A program made the translations under genes and the position numbers. The notes below the pieces were generated by a model that saw only the letters and a program-made list of their open reading frames with translations, did no database searches and was not told where the DNA came from. From Pseudodesulfovibrio hydrargyri (GTDB lineage Bacteria > Desulfobacterota > Desulfovibrionia > Desulfovibrionales > Desulfovibrionaceae), in the NCBI RefSeq assembly GCF_001874525.1, contig NZ_LKAQ01000004.1, positions 495,507-559,506 of the forward strand: DNA of 64,000 nt. Reading direction: 5' to 3'. Each line of letters starts with the position of its first letter. Within the stretch, counting starts at the first letter, position 1. Positions 44,170 through 53,204 of the stretch are shown one piece after another.

Positions 44170-45450
44170 ATGCCCGACGCCAATCCTTCGCCGCGCCCGG
44201 TCCGCGCCCTGTTCTCCTGGGCCCTGTACGACTGGGCCAACTCCGGATTCGCGGCCCTGGTCCAGACCTTCGTCTTCGCCGCCTACTTCGCCCGGGCCGT
44301 TGCTGAAAACGAGACCCTGGGCACGGCCTGGTGGGGCAACATGATGGGCGCGGCCGGGCTGATCATCGGCCTGGGAGGCCCCCTGCTCGGAGCCGTGGCC
44401 GACCGCACCGGGCGGCGCAAGCCGTGGCTGGCGGCCTTCACCGGCCTGTGCATCGCGGCCACCGGGCTGCTCTGGCTCGTCCGGCCGGACCCGGCCTGGC
44501 TCTGGCCCGCCCTGCTGTTGGCCGGAGCCGGGACCATCGGCAGCGAGTACGCCATGATCTTCTACAACGCCATGCTCCCGGACCTGGCCGACAAGACGCG
44601 CATCGGCCGCTGGTCGGGCTGGGGCTGGGGGCTGGGCTACGCGGGCGGGCTGGTCCTGCTGCTTGTCGCCCTTTACGGCCTGGTCCAGCCCCCCGGCTGG
44701 TTCGGCGTGCCGCGCGCCGACGCCCTGAACGTACGCGCGGTCATGCCCCTGACCGCCCTGTGGTATCTGGCCTTCTGCCTGCCGCTTTTCCTGTTCACTC
44801 CGGACACGCCGTCGGCGGGCGTCCCGTTCAGGCGCGCCGTGGCCGAGGGAGCGGCCCAGTTGCGCCGGTCGCTCAAGGACCTGCGCGAGCACAGGGCCAT
44901 CGCCCTGTTCCTGCTGGCCCGCATGTTCTACAACGACGGGCTGACGACCATGTTCGCCTTCGGCGGCATCTACGCGGCCGGGGCCTTCGGCATGGACCCC
45001 GGCGAGGTCATCGTCTTCGGCATCGGCCTGAACGTGACCGCCGGGCTGGGCGCGGCCTCCTTCGCCTGGCTGGACGATCGGCTGGGCCCCCGGCTGACCA
45101 TCCTCCTCTCCCTGGTCGGGCTGACCGTGCCGGGCGCGGCCATCCTGCTGGTCGAAAGCAAACCCCTGTTCTGGATTTTCGGGCTGGCCCTGGGTATATT
45201 CGTGGGGCCGGTCCAGGCCTCGAGCCGGTCCTGGCTGGCCCACGCGGCCCCGGCCGAGGTGCGCACCGAGATGTTCGGGCTGATGGCCCTGTCCGGCAAG
45301 CTGACCTCGTTCATCGGACCGTTCCTGGTGGGCTGGCTGACCCTGGCCACCGGCAGCCAGCGGCTGGGCATGTCCGCCGTGGTCGGGCTCTTTGTCCTGG
45401 GCCTGATCGGCATGCTCTTCGTGCCCGCCGCAAACCGCAACCAGGAGTGA
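44170..45450 (+). CDS. UMF1-family major facilitator transporter
   Basis: The 426-residue protein has 12 predicted helices and the UMF1/Atg22-like start LFSWALYDWANSGFAALVQTFVFAAYF. Loop 2-3 reads GAVADRTGRRKPWLAAF. UMF1 transporters are of unclear substrate; homologues are vacuolar amino-acid effluxers. It is followed 3 bases later by the AMMECR1 gene. Confidence 0.9.
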   Translation: MPDANPSPRPVRALFSWALYDWANSGFAALVQTFVFAAYFARAVAENETLGTAWWGNMMGAAGLIIGLGGPLLGAVADRTGRRKPWLAAFTGLCIAATGLLWLVRPDPAWLWPALLLAGAGTIGSEYAMIFYNAMLPDLADKTRIGRWSGWGWGLGYAGGLVLLLVALYGLVQPPGWFGVPRADALNVRAVMPLTALWYLAFCLPLFLFTPDTPSAGVPFRRAVAEGAAQLRRSLKDLREHRAIALFLLARMFYNDGLTTMFAFGGIYAAGAFGMDPGEVIVFGIGLNVTAGLGAASFAWLDDRLGPRLTILLSLVGLTVPGAAILLVESKPLFWIFGLALGIFVGPVQASSRSWLAHAAPAEVRTEMFGLMALSGKLTSFIGPFLVGWLTLATGSQRLGMSAVVGLFVLGLIGMLFVPAANRNQE

Positions 45451-45453
45451 ACC

Positions 45454-46011
45454 ATGTCCGACTTCCGTTTCGAGCTGACCGACCGGGAAAAACAATACCT
45501 CAAGGACCTGGTGGTCCGGTCCATCTCGTCGGGCCTGGGCCTCGGCGACGGCGATGCCCGGCCGCCCGAGCCGCCCACGGACAAGCTGCGCGAGCACCTG
45601 GGGGCGTTCGTCACCCTCAAGCTCGGCGGCAACCTGCGCGGCTGCATCGGCAACGTCCAGGGATCGGGCCCGCTGTACCGCACGGTCTGGGACATGGCCC
45701 TGTCCGCCGCCTTCCGCGACCCGCGATTCCCCCCGCTCTCCGAGGAGGAATTCCGGCGCATCGAATATGAGATATCCATCCTCAGCCCCATCGAACCGTG
45801 CCCGGACCCGGCCCTGGTCGAGGTCGGCCGCCACGGGCTGATCATGAGCGCCCACGGCCGCTCGGGCCTGCTCCTGCCCCAGGTGCCGGTGGAGTGGGAC
45901 TGGGACCGCGAGACCTTCCTGGGCCAGACCTGCCGCAAGGCCGGACTGCCGCGCGACGCATGGAAGGATCCGGACACGTCCGTCTTCTGGTTCGAGGCCG
46001 AGGTCTTCTGA
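45454..46011 (+). CDS. AMMECR1-domain protein
   Basis: The 185-residue protein has the AMMECR1 core: GAFVTLKLGGNLRGCIGNV with the conserved LRGCIG, then YRTVWDMALSAAFRDPRFPPL, EYEISILSPIEP and LLLPQVPVEWDWDRETFLGQTC. The family (AmmeMemoRadiSam system protein A when clustered) is of unknown function. Only this A component is found here; no Memo or radical SAM partner is adjacent. Confidence 0.92.
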   Translation: MSDFRFELTDREKQYLKDLVVRSISSGLGLGDGDARPPEPPTDKLREHLGAFVTLKLGGNLRGCIGNVQGSGPLYRTVWDMALSAAFRDPRFPPLSEEEFRRIEYEISILSPIEPCPDPALVEVGRHGLIMSAHGRSGLLLPQVPVEWDWDRETFLGQTCRKAGLPRDAWKDPDTSVFWFEAEVF

Positions 46012-46140
46012 GGTTCCGGACACCGGGAAATTCCCCTATCGACATCGGTAGTTGATCTCGTGTATAGATTTCTTCCATAGAATGGCTGGCCGGATATCCC
46101 GCCGCGCCGCCGCGCAGCCCGCCCCCGGGCAAGGTGTTCC

Positions 46141-46854
46141 ATGGACGTGAAGCCGGACAAGACCGAAACCGCCGAAGGGGCCGACAACACGATCGCCCCG
46201 GCCAATGCCAAGGTGCTGAAGATGCCGGGCGTGCAGTTGCGCGTTTCCCTGGGCAAGAACGTGATCATCCGGGTCCCGGGCGCGGACCGCTCCTACCGGG
46301 GCCGCATCGTGGGCTTCGACCCCTACGACTACCTCATCGCCTCGGTCCGGCTGCCCGGCCGCATCCGCGACCAGCTGTCCCTGGGCGGGCAGATCATCGT
46401 CAAGTACGTCCACCAGGGCACGGTCTACGGGTTCAAGACCACGGCGTTCAACGCGATCACCTCGCCCACCTCGCTGGTCTTCTTCGCCTACCCGTCGGTC
46501 ATCGAAAAGGTCGAACTGCGCCGGGACACCCGGACCAAATGCAACATCGACGCCCGGCTCCTGGCCGAGGACGCCGAGTACGAATGCATGGTCGTCAACA
46601 TCAGCGCCACGGGGTGCAAGGCCACGGTCCGCGCCGGAGTGCGCGACCCCATCGCCCGGCTCGAGGTGGGCGAAACCATGGTGGCCGCCATCAGCCTGGG
46701 GACCGAAGGCACGCTCAAGCTGCCCATCGTGGTCCGGAACATCAAACGGGAACAGGGCCTGCACATACTCGGGGCCATGTTCCTGGACCTGAGCGACGTG
46801 GAAGAGGAACGTATCGGAACGTATCTGGAGAGAATGCGCAGACTGTCCCGCTAA
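46141..46854 (+). CDS. PilZ-domain c-di-GMP receptor (YcgR-like)
   Basis: The 237-residue protein has an N-terminal YcgR-N-like beta barrel (residues 30-115) and a C-terminal PilZ domain with the binding motif RRDTR (127-131) and NISATGC (153-159, the usual D/NxSxxG). It would bind c-di-GMP, and by analogy tune flagellar motility. It precedes an HD-GYP gene by 17 bases, so the degrading enzyme and the receptor are probably coexpressed. A weak promoter (TATAGA near 46070) lies upstream. Confidence 0.9.
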   Translation: MDVKPDKTETAEGADNTIAPANAKVLKMPGVQLRVSLGKNVIIRVPGADRSYRGRIVGFDPYDYLIASVRLPGRIRDQLSLGGQIIVKYVHQGTVYGFKTTAFNAITSPTSLVFFAYPSVIEKVELRRDTRTKCNIDARLLAEDAEYECMVVNISATGCKATVRAGVRDPIARLEVGETMVAAISLGTEGTLKLPIVVRNIKREQGLHILGAMFLDLSDVEEERIGTYLERMRRLSR

Positions 46855-46871
46855 CCCACCCGAACGCCGAC

Positions 46872-48074
46872 ATGATAAAGAAAATCCCCATAGAAGCCCT
46901 GAAGCCGGGCATGGAAGTGGTCCAGGTGCCCGGAGAACTCTGGCAGCACCTGCCCTATCTGTACTGCGAGCCCGGGATCATCGAATCCGAGACCGAGGTG
47001 GCCCGCCTCGTGGAACTGGGCTACCGGGAGGCCTTCGTGACCACCGAGGAGGCCGGGGACCTGTCCGACGAGGTCCACCTGGAGCGGCTCATCTCCGGCA
47101 GCGAGATCGGCCGCGAGCCCAGGGAGCGCACCCCGTTCGGCCAGGCCATCGCCTCGACCATGGTCACCTACGAGGACGCCATGGTCCACGCCATGCAGAT
47201 CGTCCAGGACGCCAAGCTCGGGCGCAAGATGGACTACGCCACCTCGCTCAAGACGGCCAGCGCCATCGTGGAGTCGGCCGTGTCCAACCCCGACACCCTG
47301 GTCTGCCTGGCCAAGCTGTCCGAATTCGACGACTACACCTACACCCACTGCATCAACGTGGCCGCCATCAGCGTGGTCTTCGGCGAGTTCATCGGCATGT
47401 CCCGCGACGAGCTGGTCCTGCTCGGCGTGGCCGGAATGATGCACGACCTGGGCAAGACCACGGTCCCGGCCCGGATCATCAACAAGCCCGGCCCGCTGAC
47501 CGGCCCCGAGCGCGAGGAGGTCCGCCGCCACCCCCAGTTCGGCTGCGACATCCTGCGCCACAACCGGGACATCCCGGAACGCGTCATCAAGGCGGTCATG
47601 CACCACCACGAGCGATACAACGGCTCGGGCTATCCGGCGGGCCTGAGCCGCAAGGACATCCCGGCGTTCGCCCGCATCCTCTGCCTGGCCGACGTGTACG
47701 ACGCCCTGACCTCGGACCGCTGTTACAAGGACGCCATCCTGCCCAACAAGGCGCTGGGCATCATGTACGGCATGCGCGACCAGGACTTCGACCCCACCGA
47801 GGTCCAGCTGTTCATCAAATGTCTGGGCATTTTCCCGGCGGGCAGCTTCGTCAAGCTCAACACCGGCCAGTACGCCCTGGTCTTCGAGACCAACTCACGC
47901 GAGCCGCTGAACCCCAAGATCCGGATCGTCATGGACGAGAAGATGAACCCCATCCACACCCGCGACGTGGACCTGACCGCCCAGCCCGAGGGCGACGGAA
48001 CCATCGAGATACTGGAATGCGCCGACCCTTCGGCCTACCGCAAGAACCTCATGAACTACCTGACCAGGAACTGA
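46872..48074 (+). CDS. HD-GYP domain c-di-GMP phosphodiesterase
   Basis: The 400-residue protein has an N-terminal DUF3391-like region (MIKKIPIEALKPGMEVVQVP) and the HD-GYP core: YTYTHCINVAAIS, the HD pair in GMMHDLGKTTVPARI, the HHHERYNGSGYPAGL GYP motif and CLADVYDALTSDRCYK. All catalytic residues are present, so it should hydrolyse c-di-GMP. It sits between the PilZ receptor and a small membrane protein. Confidence 0.95.
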   Translation: MIKKIPIEALKPGMEVVQVPGELWQHLPYLYCEPGIIESETEVARLVELGYREAFVTTEEAGDLSDEVHLERLISGSEIGREPRERTPFGQAIASTMVTYEDAMVHAMQIVQDAKLGRKMDYATSLKTASAIVESAVSNPDTLVCLAKLSEFDDYTYTHCINVAAISVVFGEFIGMSRDELVLLGVAGMMHDLGKTTVPARIINKPGPLTGPEREEVRRHPQFGCDILRHNRDIPERVIKAVMHHHERYNGSGYPAGLSRKDIPAFARILCLADVYDALTSDRCYKDAILPNKALGIMYGMRDQDFDPTEVQLFIKCLGIFPAGSFVKLNTGQYALVFETNSREPLNPKIRIVMDEKMNPIHTRDVDLTAQPEGDGTIEILECADPSAYRKNLMNYLTRN

Positions 48075-48096
48075 CCCGATCCGCCGGAGGCCCTTG

Positions 48097-48540
48097 ATGC
48101 TTGACACGAACATATGGATGGGCGTGATCGTGCTGACGATCCTGCTCTACACCTTCAAATGGTGGCTCGGCCGCATCCGCAAGGTGAAGGTCTACCGGGT
48201 CTCGCCCGAGTCGCTGAAACGGGCCAAGGAGGTCGTCGTCCGCGTCCTGTCCCTGGTGGAGGACGGCGAGACCTTTCCCCTGGACGAACGGCGGCTCGCC
48301 TATCCCAAGGAAGACGTCAAGAGCGCGGCCAAGATCATGGCCTATTACTTCTGGAAAAAACGTCGCCAGGACGAATTGTCCCGGGTCAAAAACTGCTTCG
48401 TGTCCCTGGCCCGGTTCCAGGACATCGGGCTGGACCTGGAAGCCCAGGAGCGCCGCGCCTCCCGCGAACGCGTCCAGCTTGAGCGCGAACTCAACTACTA
48501 CATGACCCACGCGCCCTTCAGCGCCCGTCGGAGCGGCTAG
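48097..48540 (+). CDS. Small membrane-anchored protein of unknown function
   Basis: The 147-residue protein has an N-terminal membrane helix (WMGVIVLTILLYTFKWWLG, residues 7-25) and a charged cytoplasmic helical tail (KKRRQDELSRVKNCFVSLARF). CGGAGGCCCTTG gives a good start. It follows the HD-GYP gene closely and could be a partner in the c-di-GMP unit. No family is recognised. Confidence 0.8.
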   Translation: MLDTNIWMGVIVLTILLYTFKWWLGRIRKVKVYRVSPESLKRAKEVVVRVLSLVEDGETFPLDERRLAYPKEDVKSAAKIMAYYFWKKRRQDELSRVKNCFVSLARFQDIGLDLEAQERRASRERVQLERELNYYMTHAPFSARRSG

Positions 48541-48544
48541 GCGG

Positions 48545-48817
48545 TCACTCCCCTTCCGGCTTCGACTTGCGGATCTCGGCGAAGCGCGCCTTCAACCGGC
48601 CCAGAATGTGGTCGTATCCTTCCGGCGTGTGCGGGATCAGACAGGTGGTGCAGTCCTTGACCCCGGAGTCGAGGATCACGTAGTTGCCGCCGCATTCCTC
48701 AAAGAAATAGAGCGGGCAGAAGCAGAACAGGCAGTTGAACCGCTCCGGCCGTTTGGTCTTGTGGCAGGGGAAGTATTCGCAGTCCGTGTTGCTGAAAAAC
48801 CGATGGCTGTTTTGCAT
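48545..48817 (-). CDS. Cysteine-rich small domain protein
   Basis: The 90-residue protein has ten cysteines arranged C(EYFP)C, C(LF)CFC, C then CTTC, and matches the cysteine-rich small domain family (PF04071), probably metal binding and often seen near cobalamin or iron-sulfur genes. The start at 48817 (MQNSHRFF) lies 1 base from the stop of the upstream membrane protein gene, so the two are coupled. Confidence 0.85.
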   Translation of the reverse strand: MQNSHRFFSNTDCEYFPCHKTKRPERFNCLFCFCPLYFFEECGGNYVILDSGVKDCTTCLIPHTPEGYDHILGRLKARFAEIRKSKPEGE

Positions 48818-48818
48818 G

Positions 48819-49136
48819 TCAGCGAAACTGTACCTGCTTGGCGGGCGGCTCGCAATCCTCGTCTCCCGGAAATTCGGCAAAGGGGAAGGGCCGCCGGTTG
48901 TCGTTCAGGGTGGCGTAGCGCATGATCCGGTAGCCATACAGGGACAGCGCGTTGCAGGCTCGCCTCAGCGGCTCGCTGCGCTTTTTGGCCGCGAGCAGGT
49001 ATCCGTACTGGAACAGGGTGGCCACCTCGAGGATCAGGGTCAGGACCTCGAAGAAGATCAGGCAGACCAGGGTGACGATGAACCGCTTGAGGATCTCGCC
49101 CCGGTTCACGGTGGTTGCGCGGGTTTCCGTGGACAT
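48819..49136 (-). CDS. DUF4389-family small membrane protein
   Basis: The 105-residue protein has one or two membrane helices (LKRFIVTLVCLIFFEVLTLILEVATLFQYGYLL) and the family block RSEPLRRACNALSLYGYRIMRYATLNDNRRPFPFAEF. Function is unknown. GGAGGAGAG near the start supports ATG at 49136. It is cotranscribed with the cysteine-rich protein. Confidence 0.85.
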   Translation of the reverse strand: MSTETRATTVNRGEILKRFIVTLVCLIFFEVLTLILEVATLFQYGYLLAAKKRSEPLRRACNALSLYGYRIMRYATLNDNRRPFPFAEFPGDEDCEPPAKQVQFR

Positions 49137-49324
49137 GTGCTCTCCTCCTGGTTGTCGTTCGCTCGCACCCAGCCTATCCCATCCCGGCCGCCACGCGCAA
49201 CCGCCCCCCGGGCCGGGGTCGGCCCGGGGCGGGCCATGCCATCTTCACAGGGCCGTCACGACACGGTGACGCGGCCGTTCCCCCGGGGCGCTATGCTGGC
49301 TTCGGCCAGCCCGCCGGAGCCCCC

Positions 49325-49525
49325 ATGAGCATACTGCAAATCCGATACTGCCCCCGCTGCGCGTCCAGGACCTACCACCGCTACACCAGCCGCCTGCGCT
49401 GCCGCTTCGCCCGCACGGCCGCATGGCTGTGCGTGTCCTGCGACAAGCGCGAGCGCGAACTGCGCCGCCGGGCCGCGAGCCTCGGCCACGACCCGGACCT
49501 GGTCGTCGGGCCCGACCGCCCGTAA
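49325..49525 (+). CDS. Small zinc-ribbon protein
   Basis: The 66-residue protein has two CxxC knuckles, RYCPRCASRTYHR and AAWLCVSCDKRERE, and a basic, arginine-rich body, fitting a zinc ribbon that may bind nucleic acid. GGAG lies 5 bases upstream of the ATG. It is too short for a confident family name. It lies alone between the DUF4389 gene and the MscS gene. Confidence 0.6.
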   Translation: MSILQIRYCPRCASRTYHRYTSRLRCRFARTAAWLCVSCDKRERELRRRAASLGHDPDLVVGPDRP

Positions 49526-49629
49526 CGCCCGCCATGCGGGTCTTCCCCGCCCGTCCGGGCGTCTCCCTTTTCAAAACCGCGATTTGTCCGTAGGCTAGAA
49601 TGCGCACCACGAAACGAGAAAGGAGCCCC

Positions 49630-50526
49630 ATGATCGAGAACACGAACCTGGCCGTGTACGTCGCGGGCATCACCCTGCTGGCCCTGGTGGCCTACCTCTG
49701 GCTGCACGTCAGAGTGACCTCCTACAGGGAGAGCCGCGTCAAGCGCATCAAACACCTGCTCAAGGACCCGGAGACCATGGCCGCCATGCCCACCGAGGTC
49801 CTGTCCGACAAAGAGGAGCTCCAGGACCGGCGCGAGATCATCAAGGGAGTGCGGTCTCGGTTCACCATCATTCGCAGGACGCTCATCCTGTGCGTGTTCG
49901 CGGCCTGGGCCGTGGCCCTGACCTTCCCGTTCATCGGCAAGCTGCCGAGCACCATGCTGTCCATCCTCATCGCCGTGACCACGGCCGTGGTCGGCATCGC
50001 GGCCCGGCCCCTGGTGGAGAACATGATCTCCGGCATCGTCATCAGTTTCTCCAAGCAGCTGCGCGTGGGCGACACCCTGATGATGGACTCCCAGTACGGC
50101 ACGGTGGAGGACATCTCCATCACCCACACCAAGATCAAGACCTGGGACTGGAAGCGCTACGTCATCCCCAACAGCCGCATGCTCAACAAGGAGTTCGTCA
50201 ACCTGACCCTGAACGACTCCCTGCTCTGGGCCTACCTGGAATTTTCGGTCTCCTACGACGCGGACCTGGAGGAAGTCAGCGCCATCGCCACGCGCGTGGC
50301 CAGCCAGAGCCAGCACCACAACGCCCAGGAGCCGCCGCAATTCTGGGTCATGCGCATGGACCAGGAAAGCGTGACCTGCTGGGTGGCCGCCTGGGCCGAT
50401 TCCCCGGCCGAGGCCTGGAACCTCAAGAGCGACATCGCCGTGCGCCTCATCCGCGAATTCCGCGAACGCGGCATCCCCACGCACATGAACCAGGTCCACC
50501 TGAACCAGCGCCCGGCCACGGCCTGA
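49630..50526 (+). CDS. MscS-family mechanosensitive channel
   Basis: The 298-residue protein has an N-terminal helix, a second at about residues 85-125, and the MscS core AVVGIAARPLVENMISGIVISFSKQLRVGDTL followed by TVEDISITHTKIKTWDWKRYVIPN and a C-terminal vestibule. It should release osmolytes under turgor stress. AAAGGAGCCCC precedes the ATG at 49630. Confidence 0.93.
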   Translation: MIENTNLAVYVAGITLLALVAYLWLHVRVTSYRESRVKRIKHLLKDPETMAAMPTEVLSDKEELQDRREIIKGVRSRFTIIRRTLILCVFAAWAVALTFPFIGKLPSTMLSILIAVTTAVVGIAARPLVENMISGIVISFSKQLRVGDTLMMDSQYGTVEDISITHTKIKTWDWKRYVIPNSRMLNKEFVNLTLNDSLLWAYLEFSVSYDADLEEVSAIATRVASQSQHHNAQEPPQFWVMRMDQESVTCWVAAWADSPAEAWNLKSDIAVRLIREFRERGIPTHMNQVHLNQRPATA

Positions 50527-50654
50527 GCGGAACCCGCGCTGGACTTTTCGCACGCTCTCCGGCAACATTTGGTTGTCAAAAACATGATCAATCATGCGTT
50601 CTTCGATGATGAACACTCCCTCCCCGCTGCAACTCGAAAAGGATAACAGCCGCC

Positions 50655-52769
50655 ATGCGTTTCAATGACCTGTCGGTCAAAGCCCGGCTCTCCATCGGCT
50701 TTTCCCTCCCCGCCCTGATCTTCATCGGTTTCGCCCTATTCCAGAACCGTGCGGTGGACAACCTGTCCAGACTCCAACAGACCGAAGCCGAGGCGGCCAA
50801 CGAGATGACCTCCCTGGTAGAAATGGATTCCCGGCTGGAATCCATCAACGGCTACTTCTCCCGCGCCCTGCTCAGGCAGAACGCCCCGGAGGCCGAAAAG
50901 AAGGTGGCGGAAATCCGCGCCCGTGCCGAGGAGGACCTCGGGCTGGTCGAAACCCTGGGCGCAAAGCTGGGCATGGAGGAGAACGTGGCCCAGTTCGCCA
51001 AGTCCTACAACGCCCTCCTCGACCTCATGTCCAAGGACCTGCTCGGTCTGCTGGGCAGGTACGACACCAGTCGGCTGCGCCTGGCCTCCATGAGCGACCG
51101 CATGGAAAGGCATTTCCAGGCGTCCATGGAACAGCTGGACGCCCTGCAGGCCAGCCTGGCCGAACGGATCGCCCGGCAGCAGGCCGAGTTCCAGCAGACC
51201 CGGCGCGACCTGTTCCGGACCACGGCCGTCATCATCGCCGTGTGCGTGCTCGCCTCGATCCTCCTGTCCCTGTTCATCGCCCTCGGCATCTCGCGCCCGG
51301 CCAAAAAGGCCCTGATCTATGCCAGGGAAATCGCCAAGGGGAATTTCCAGGCCGAGCTCGACGTCCGGCAAAAGGATGAGGTCGGACAGCTGTGCATGTC
51401 CCTGGCAGGCATCACCGAAGCGCTCAAGGACATGACCCGCCGGTTCGAGGAAACCGCCGAAGCCATCACGGTCGGCAAACTGCGGACCACGGCCCCGGCC
51501 GACGGGCTCGAGGGCGAATTCGCCCGCATCCTGACCCGCAGCAACGAGATAGCCGAGGGCCTCGTCCGCTACCTGGACACCATCCCCCTGCCGGTCATGA
51601 CCGTGGACACGGACCTCAACGTCCTGTTCCTGAACGAGTCCGGCCGCACCCTGGGCGGATTCGAGGACCACGCCGCCTACCGCGCGCTCCACTGCCACGA
51701 CATCTTCAGGACCTCGGACTGCCGCACCGAGAACTGCTCCTGCACCATCTGCATGCGCACGGGCGAACCAACGACCTCGGAGACCGACGCCCACCCCGGA
51801 GGCCAGGACCTGGACATCCGGTACACGGGCACGCCCATCCTCGACGGCAAGGGCCGCGTGGTCGGTGCCGTGGAGATCGTGGTGGACCAGACCGAGGTCA
51901 TGACCCTGCAGCGCAAGAACGCCCGTCTGGCCCGACAGGCGGCGGACATCTCCCGCACCCTGGCCGAATCCTCTTCGGACCTCGGGGCCCAGGTGGAACA
52001 GGCCAGCCGAGGCACCCTGGTCCAGAGCGAACGGACCACCGAGACGGCCACGGCCATGGAGGAGATGAACGCCACGGTCCTGGAAGTGGCCCGCAACGCC
52101 GGGCGCGCGGCCGAAAACACCAGCCAGACCCGGCTCAAGGCAGGCGAGGGCGCGGAAGTGGTCAACAGCGTGGTCAAGGCCATCCGCGAGGTGCAGACCC
52201 ACGCCGACCGGCTCAAGGAGGACATGACCGACCTGGGCCGACAGGCGGATTCCATCGGGACCATCATCGAAGTCATCTCGGACATCGCGGACCAGACCAA
52301 CCTGCTGGCGCTCAACGCGGCCATCGAGGCGGCCCGCGCAGGCGAGGCGGGACGCGGTTTCGCGGTGGTGGCCGACGAGGTCCGCAAGCTGGCGGAGAAA
52401 ACCATGACCGCCACCACCGAAGTGAACGGCGCGATTCGCGCCATCCAGCAGGCCAGCCGGACGAACATCGCCTCCACGGACACCGCGGCCACGGCCGTGG
52501 CCGAGAGCACCAGGCTGGCCGACCAGGCCCTGGCCATGCTCGACGAGATCGTGTCCTACTCGGACGACTCCTCGGAACAGGTCCAGTCCATCGCCGCCGC
52601 CTCGGAGCAGCAGTCCGCCTCGGCCGAGGAGATCAACCAGGCCACCGAGGACATCAACCGCGTCTCCAACGAGACCAGCCAGTCCATGACCAGGGCCGCC
52701 GCTGCCGTGGGCGACCTGCAACGCATGGTCATCGAACTGGATGACCTCATCCAGCAGATGGCCGCCTAG
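50655..52769 (+). CDS. Methyl-accepting chemotaxis protein with cysteine-rich PAS
   Basis: The 704-residue protein has two membrane helices (10-30 and about 185-210), a periplasmic sensor between them, HAMP, and a PAS domain whose loop has the pattern C-x8-C-x4-C-x-C-x2-C at about residues 347-366. The signalling domain has [23 protein letters not shown] and ends in a typical DDLIQQMAA tail. The cysteine cluster suggests redox or metal sensing. It follows mscS by 128 bases and has its own terminator. Confidence 0.93.
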   Translation: MRFNDLSVKARLSIGFSLPALIFIGFALFQNRAVDNLSRLQQTEAEAANEMTSLVEMDSRLESINGYFSRALLRQNAPEAEKKVAEIRARAEEDLGLVETLGAKLGMEENVAQFAKSYNALLDLMSKDLLGLLGRYDTSRLRLASMSDRMERHFQASMEQLDALQASLAERIARQQAEFQQTRRDLFRTTAVIIAVCVLASILLSLFIALGISRPAKKALIYAREIAKGNFQAELDVRQKDEVGQLCMSLAGITEALKDMTRRFEETAEAITVGKLRTTAPADGLEGEFARILTRSNEIAEGLVRYLDTIPLPVMTVDTDLNVLFLNESGRTLGGFEDHAAYRALHCHDIFRTSDCRTENCSCTICMRTGEPTTSETDAHPGGQDLDIRYTGTPILDGKGRVVGAVEIVVDQTEVMTLQRKNARLARQAADISRTLAESSSDLGAQVEQASRGTLVQSERTTETATAMEEMNATVLEVARNAGRAAENTSQTRLKAGEGAEVVNSVVKAIREVQTHADRLKEDMTDLGRQADSIGTIIEVISDIADQTNLLALNAAIEAARAGEAGRGFAVVADEVRKLAEKTMTATTEVNGAIRAIQQASRTNIASTDTAATAVAESTRLADQALAMLDEIVSYSDDSSEQVQSIAAASEQQSASAEEINQATEDINRVSNETSQSMTRAAAAVGDLQRMVIELDDLIQQMAA

Positions 52770-52777
52770 CGCGAACG

Positions 52778-52812
52778 AAGACGCCCCCGCCGAAGCGGCG
52801 GGGGCGTCTTTC
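52778..52812 (+). terminator. Terminator of the chemoreceptor gene
   Basis: A 14-bp stem (AAGACGCCCCCGCC and complement) with a GAAGC loop is followed by TTTC on the plus strand. It begins 9 bases after the stop codon. Confidence 0.85.
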
Positions 52813-52834
52813 GGTCATTCGTTCGGCCTCTTTC

Positions 52835-53093
52835 CTATCCTTCCAGCCACTTGACCCACAACTTGCGCGTCCTCGGCCCGTCGAATTCGCAGAAGTAGAT
52901 CTTCTGCCAGGTGCCGAGCCGGAGGTCTCCACCCTCGACGATGACCAGCTGGTCGCAGCCGAACATGGAGGACTTGATGTGTGCGTCCGAGTTGCCCTCG
53001 GCGTGGTGGTAGTCGCCGGAGTGCGGGACCAGCTTGCGCAGGTTGACGACGATGTCGCGGACCACGTCCGGGTCCGCGACATCGTTGAGGGTA
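52835..53093 (-). pseudogene. Truncated second copy of yjbQ
   Basis: The minus strand encodes [22 protein letters not shown] through LWVKWLEG, matching the C-terminal two thirds of the intact YjbQ gene (54299-54694) at about 92 percent of positions by eye. The first third, including the conserved YCPHTTGAVTVNEG part, is missing. Most differences are third-position changes (synonymous), so the copy stood as a working gene for a time or came from a related strain. It lies on the opposite side of the diguanylate cyclase gene in the same orientation. Confidence 0.85.
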
Positions 53094-53204
53094 AGCGTTC
53101 AAAACCCGAAGACCCTACAATCTAAAATCATGGTAACAGGCTGTGAACACTGTATTGTTCTGCCAGTATTGACAATGGGGAAACAGACCCCTTAGAAACC
53201 GGAA

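Noticed and set aside
44065..46023. 652-codon open frame on the minus strand
   Set aside because: Antisense to the UMF1 and AMMECR1 genes; repetitive charged composition.
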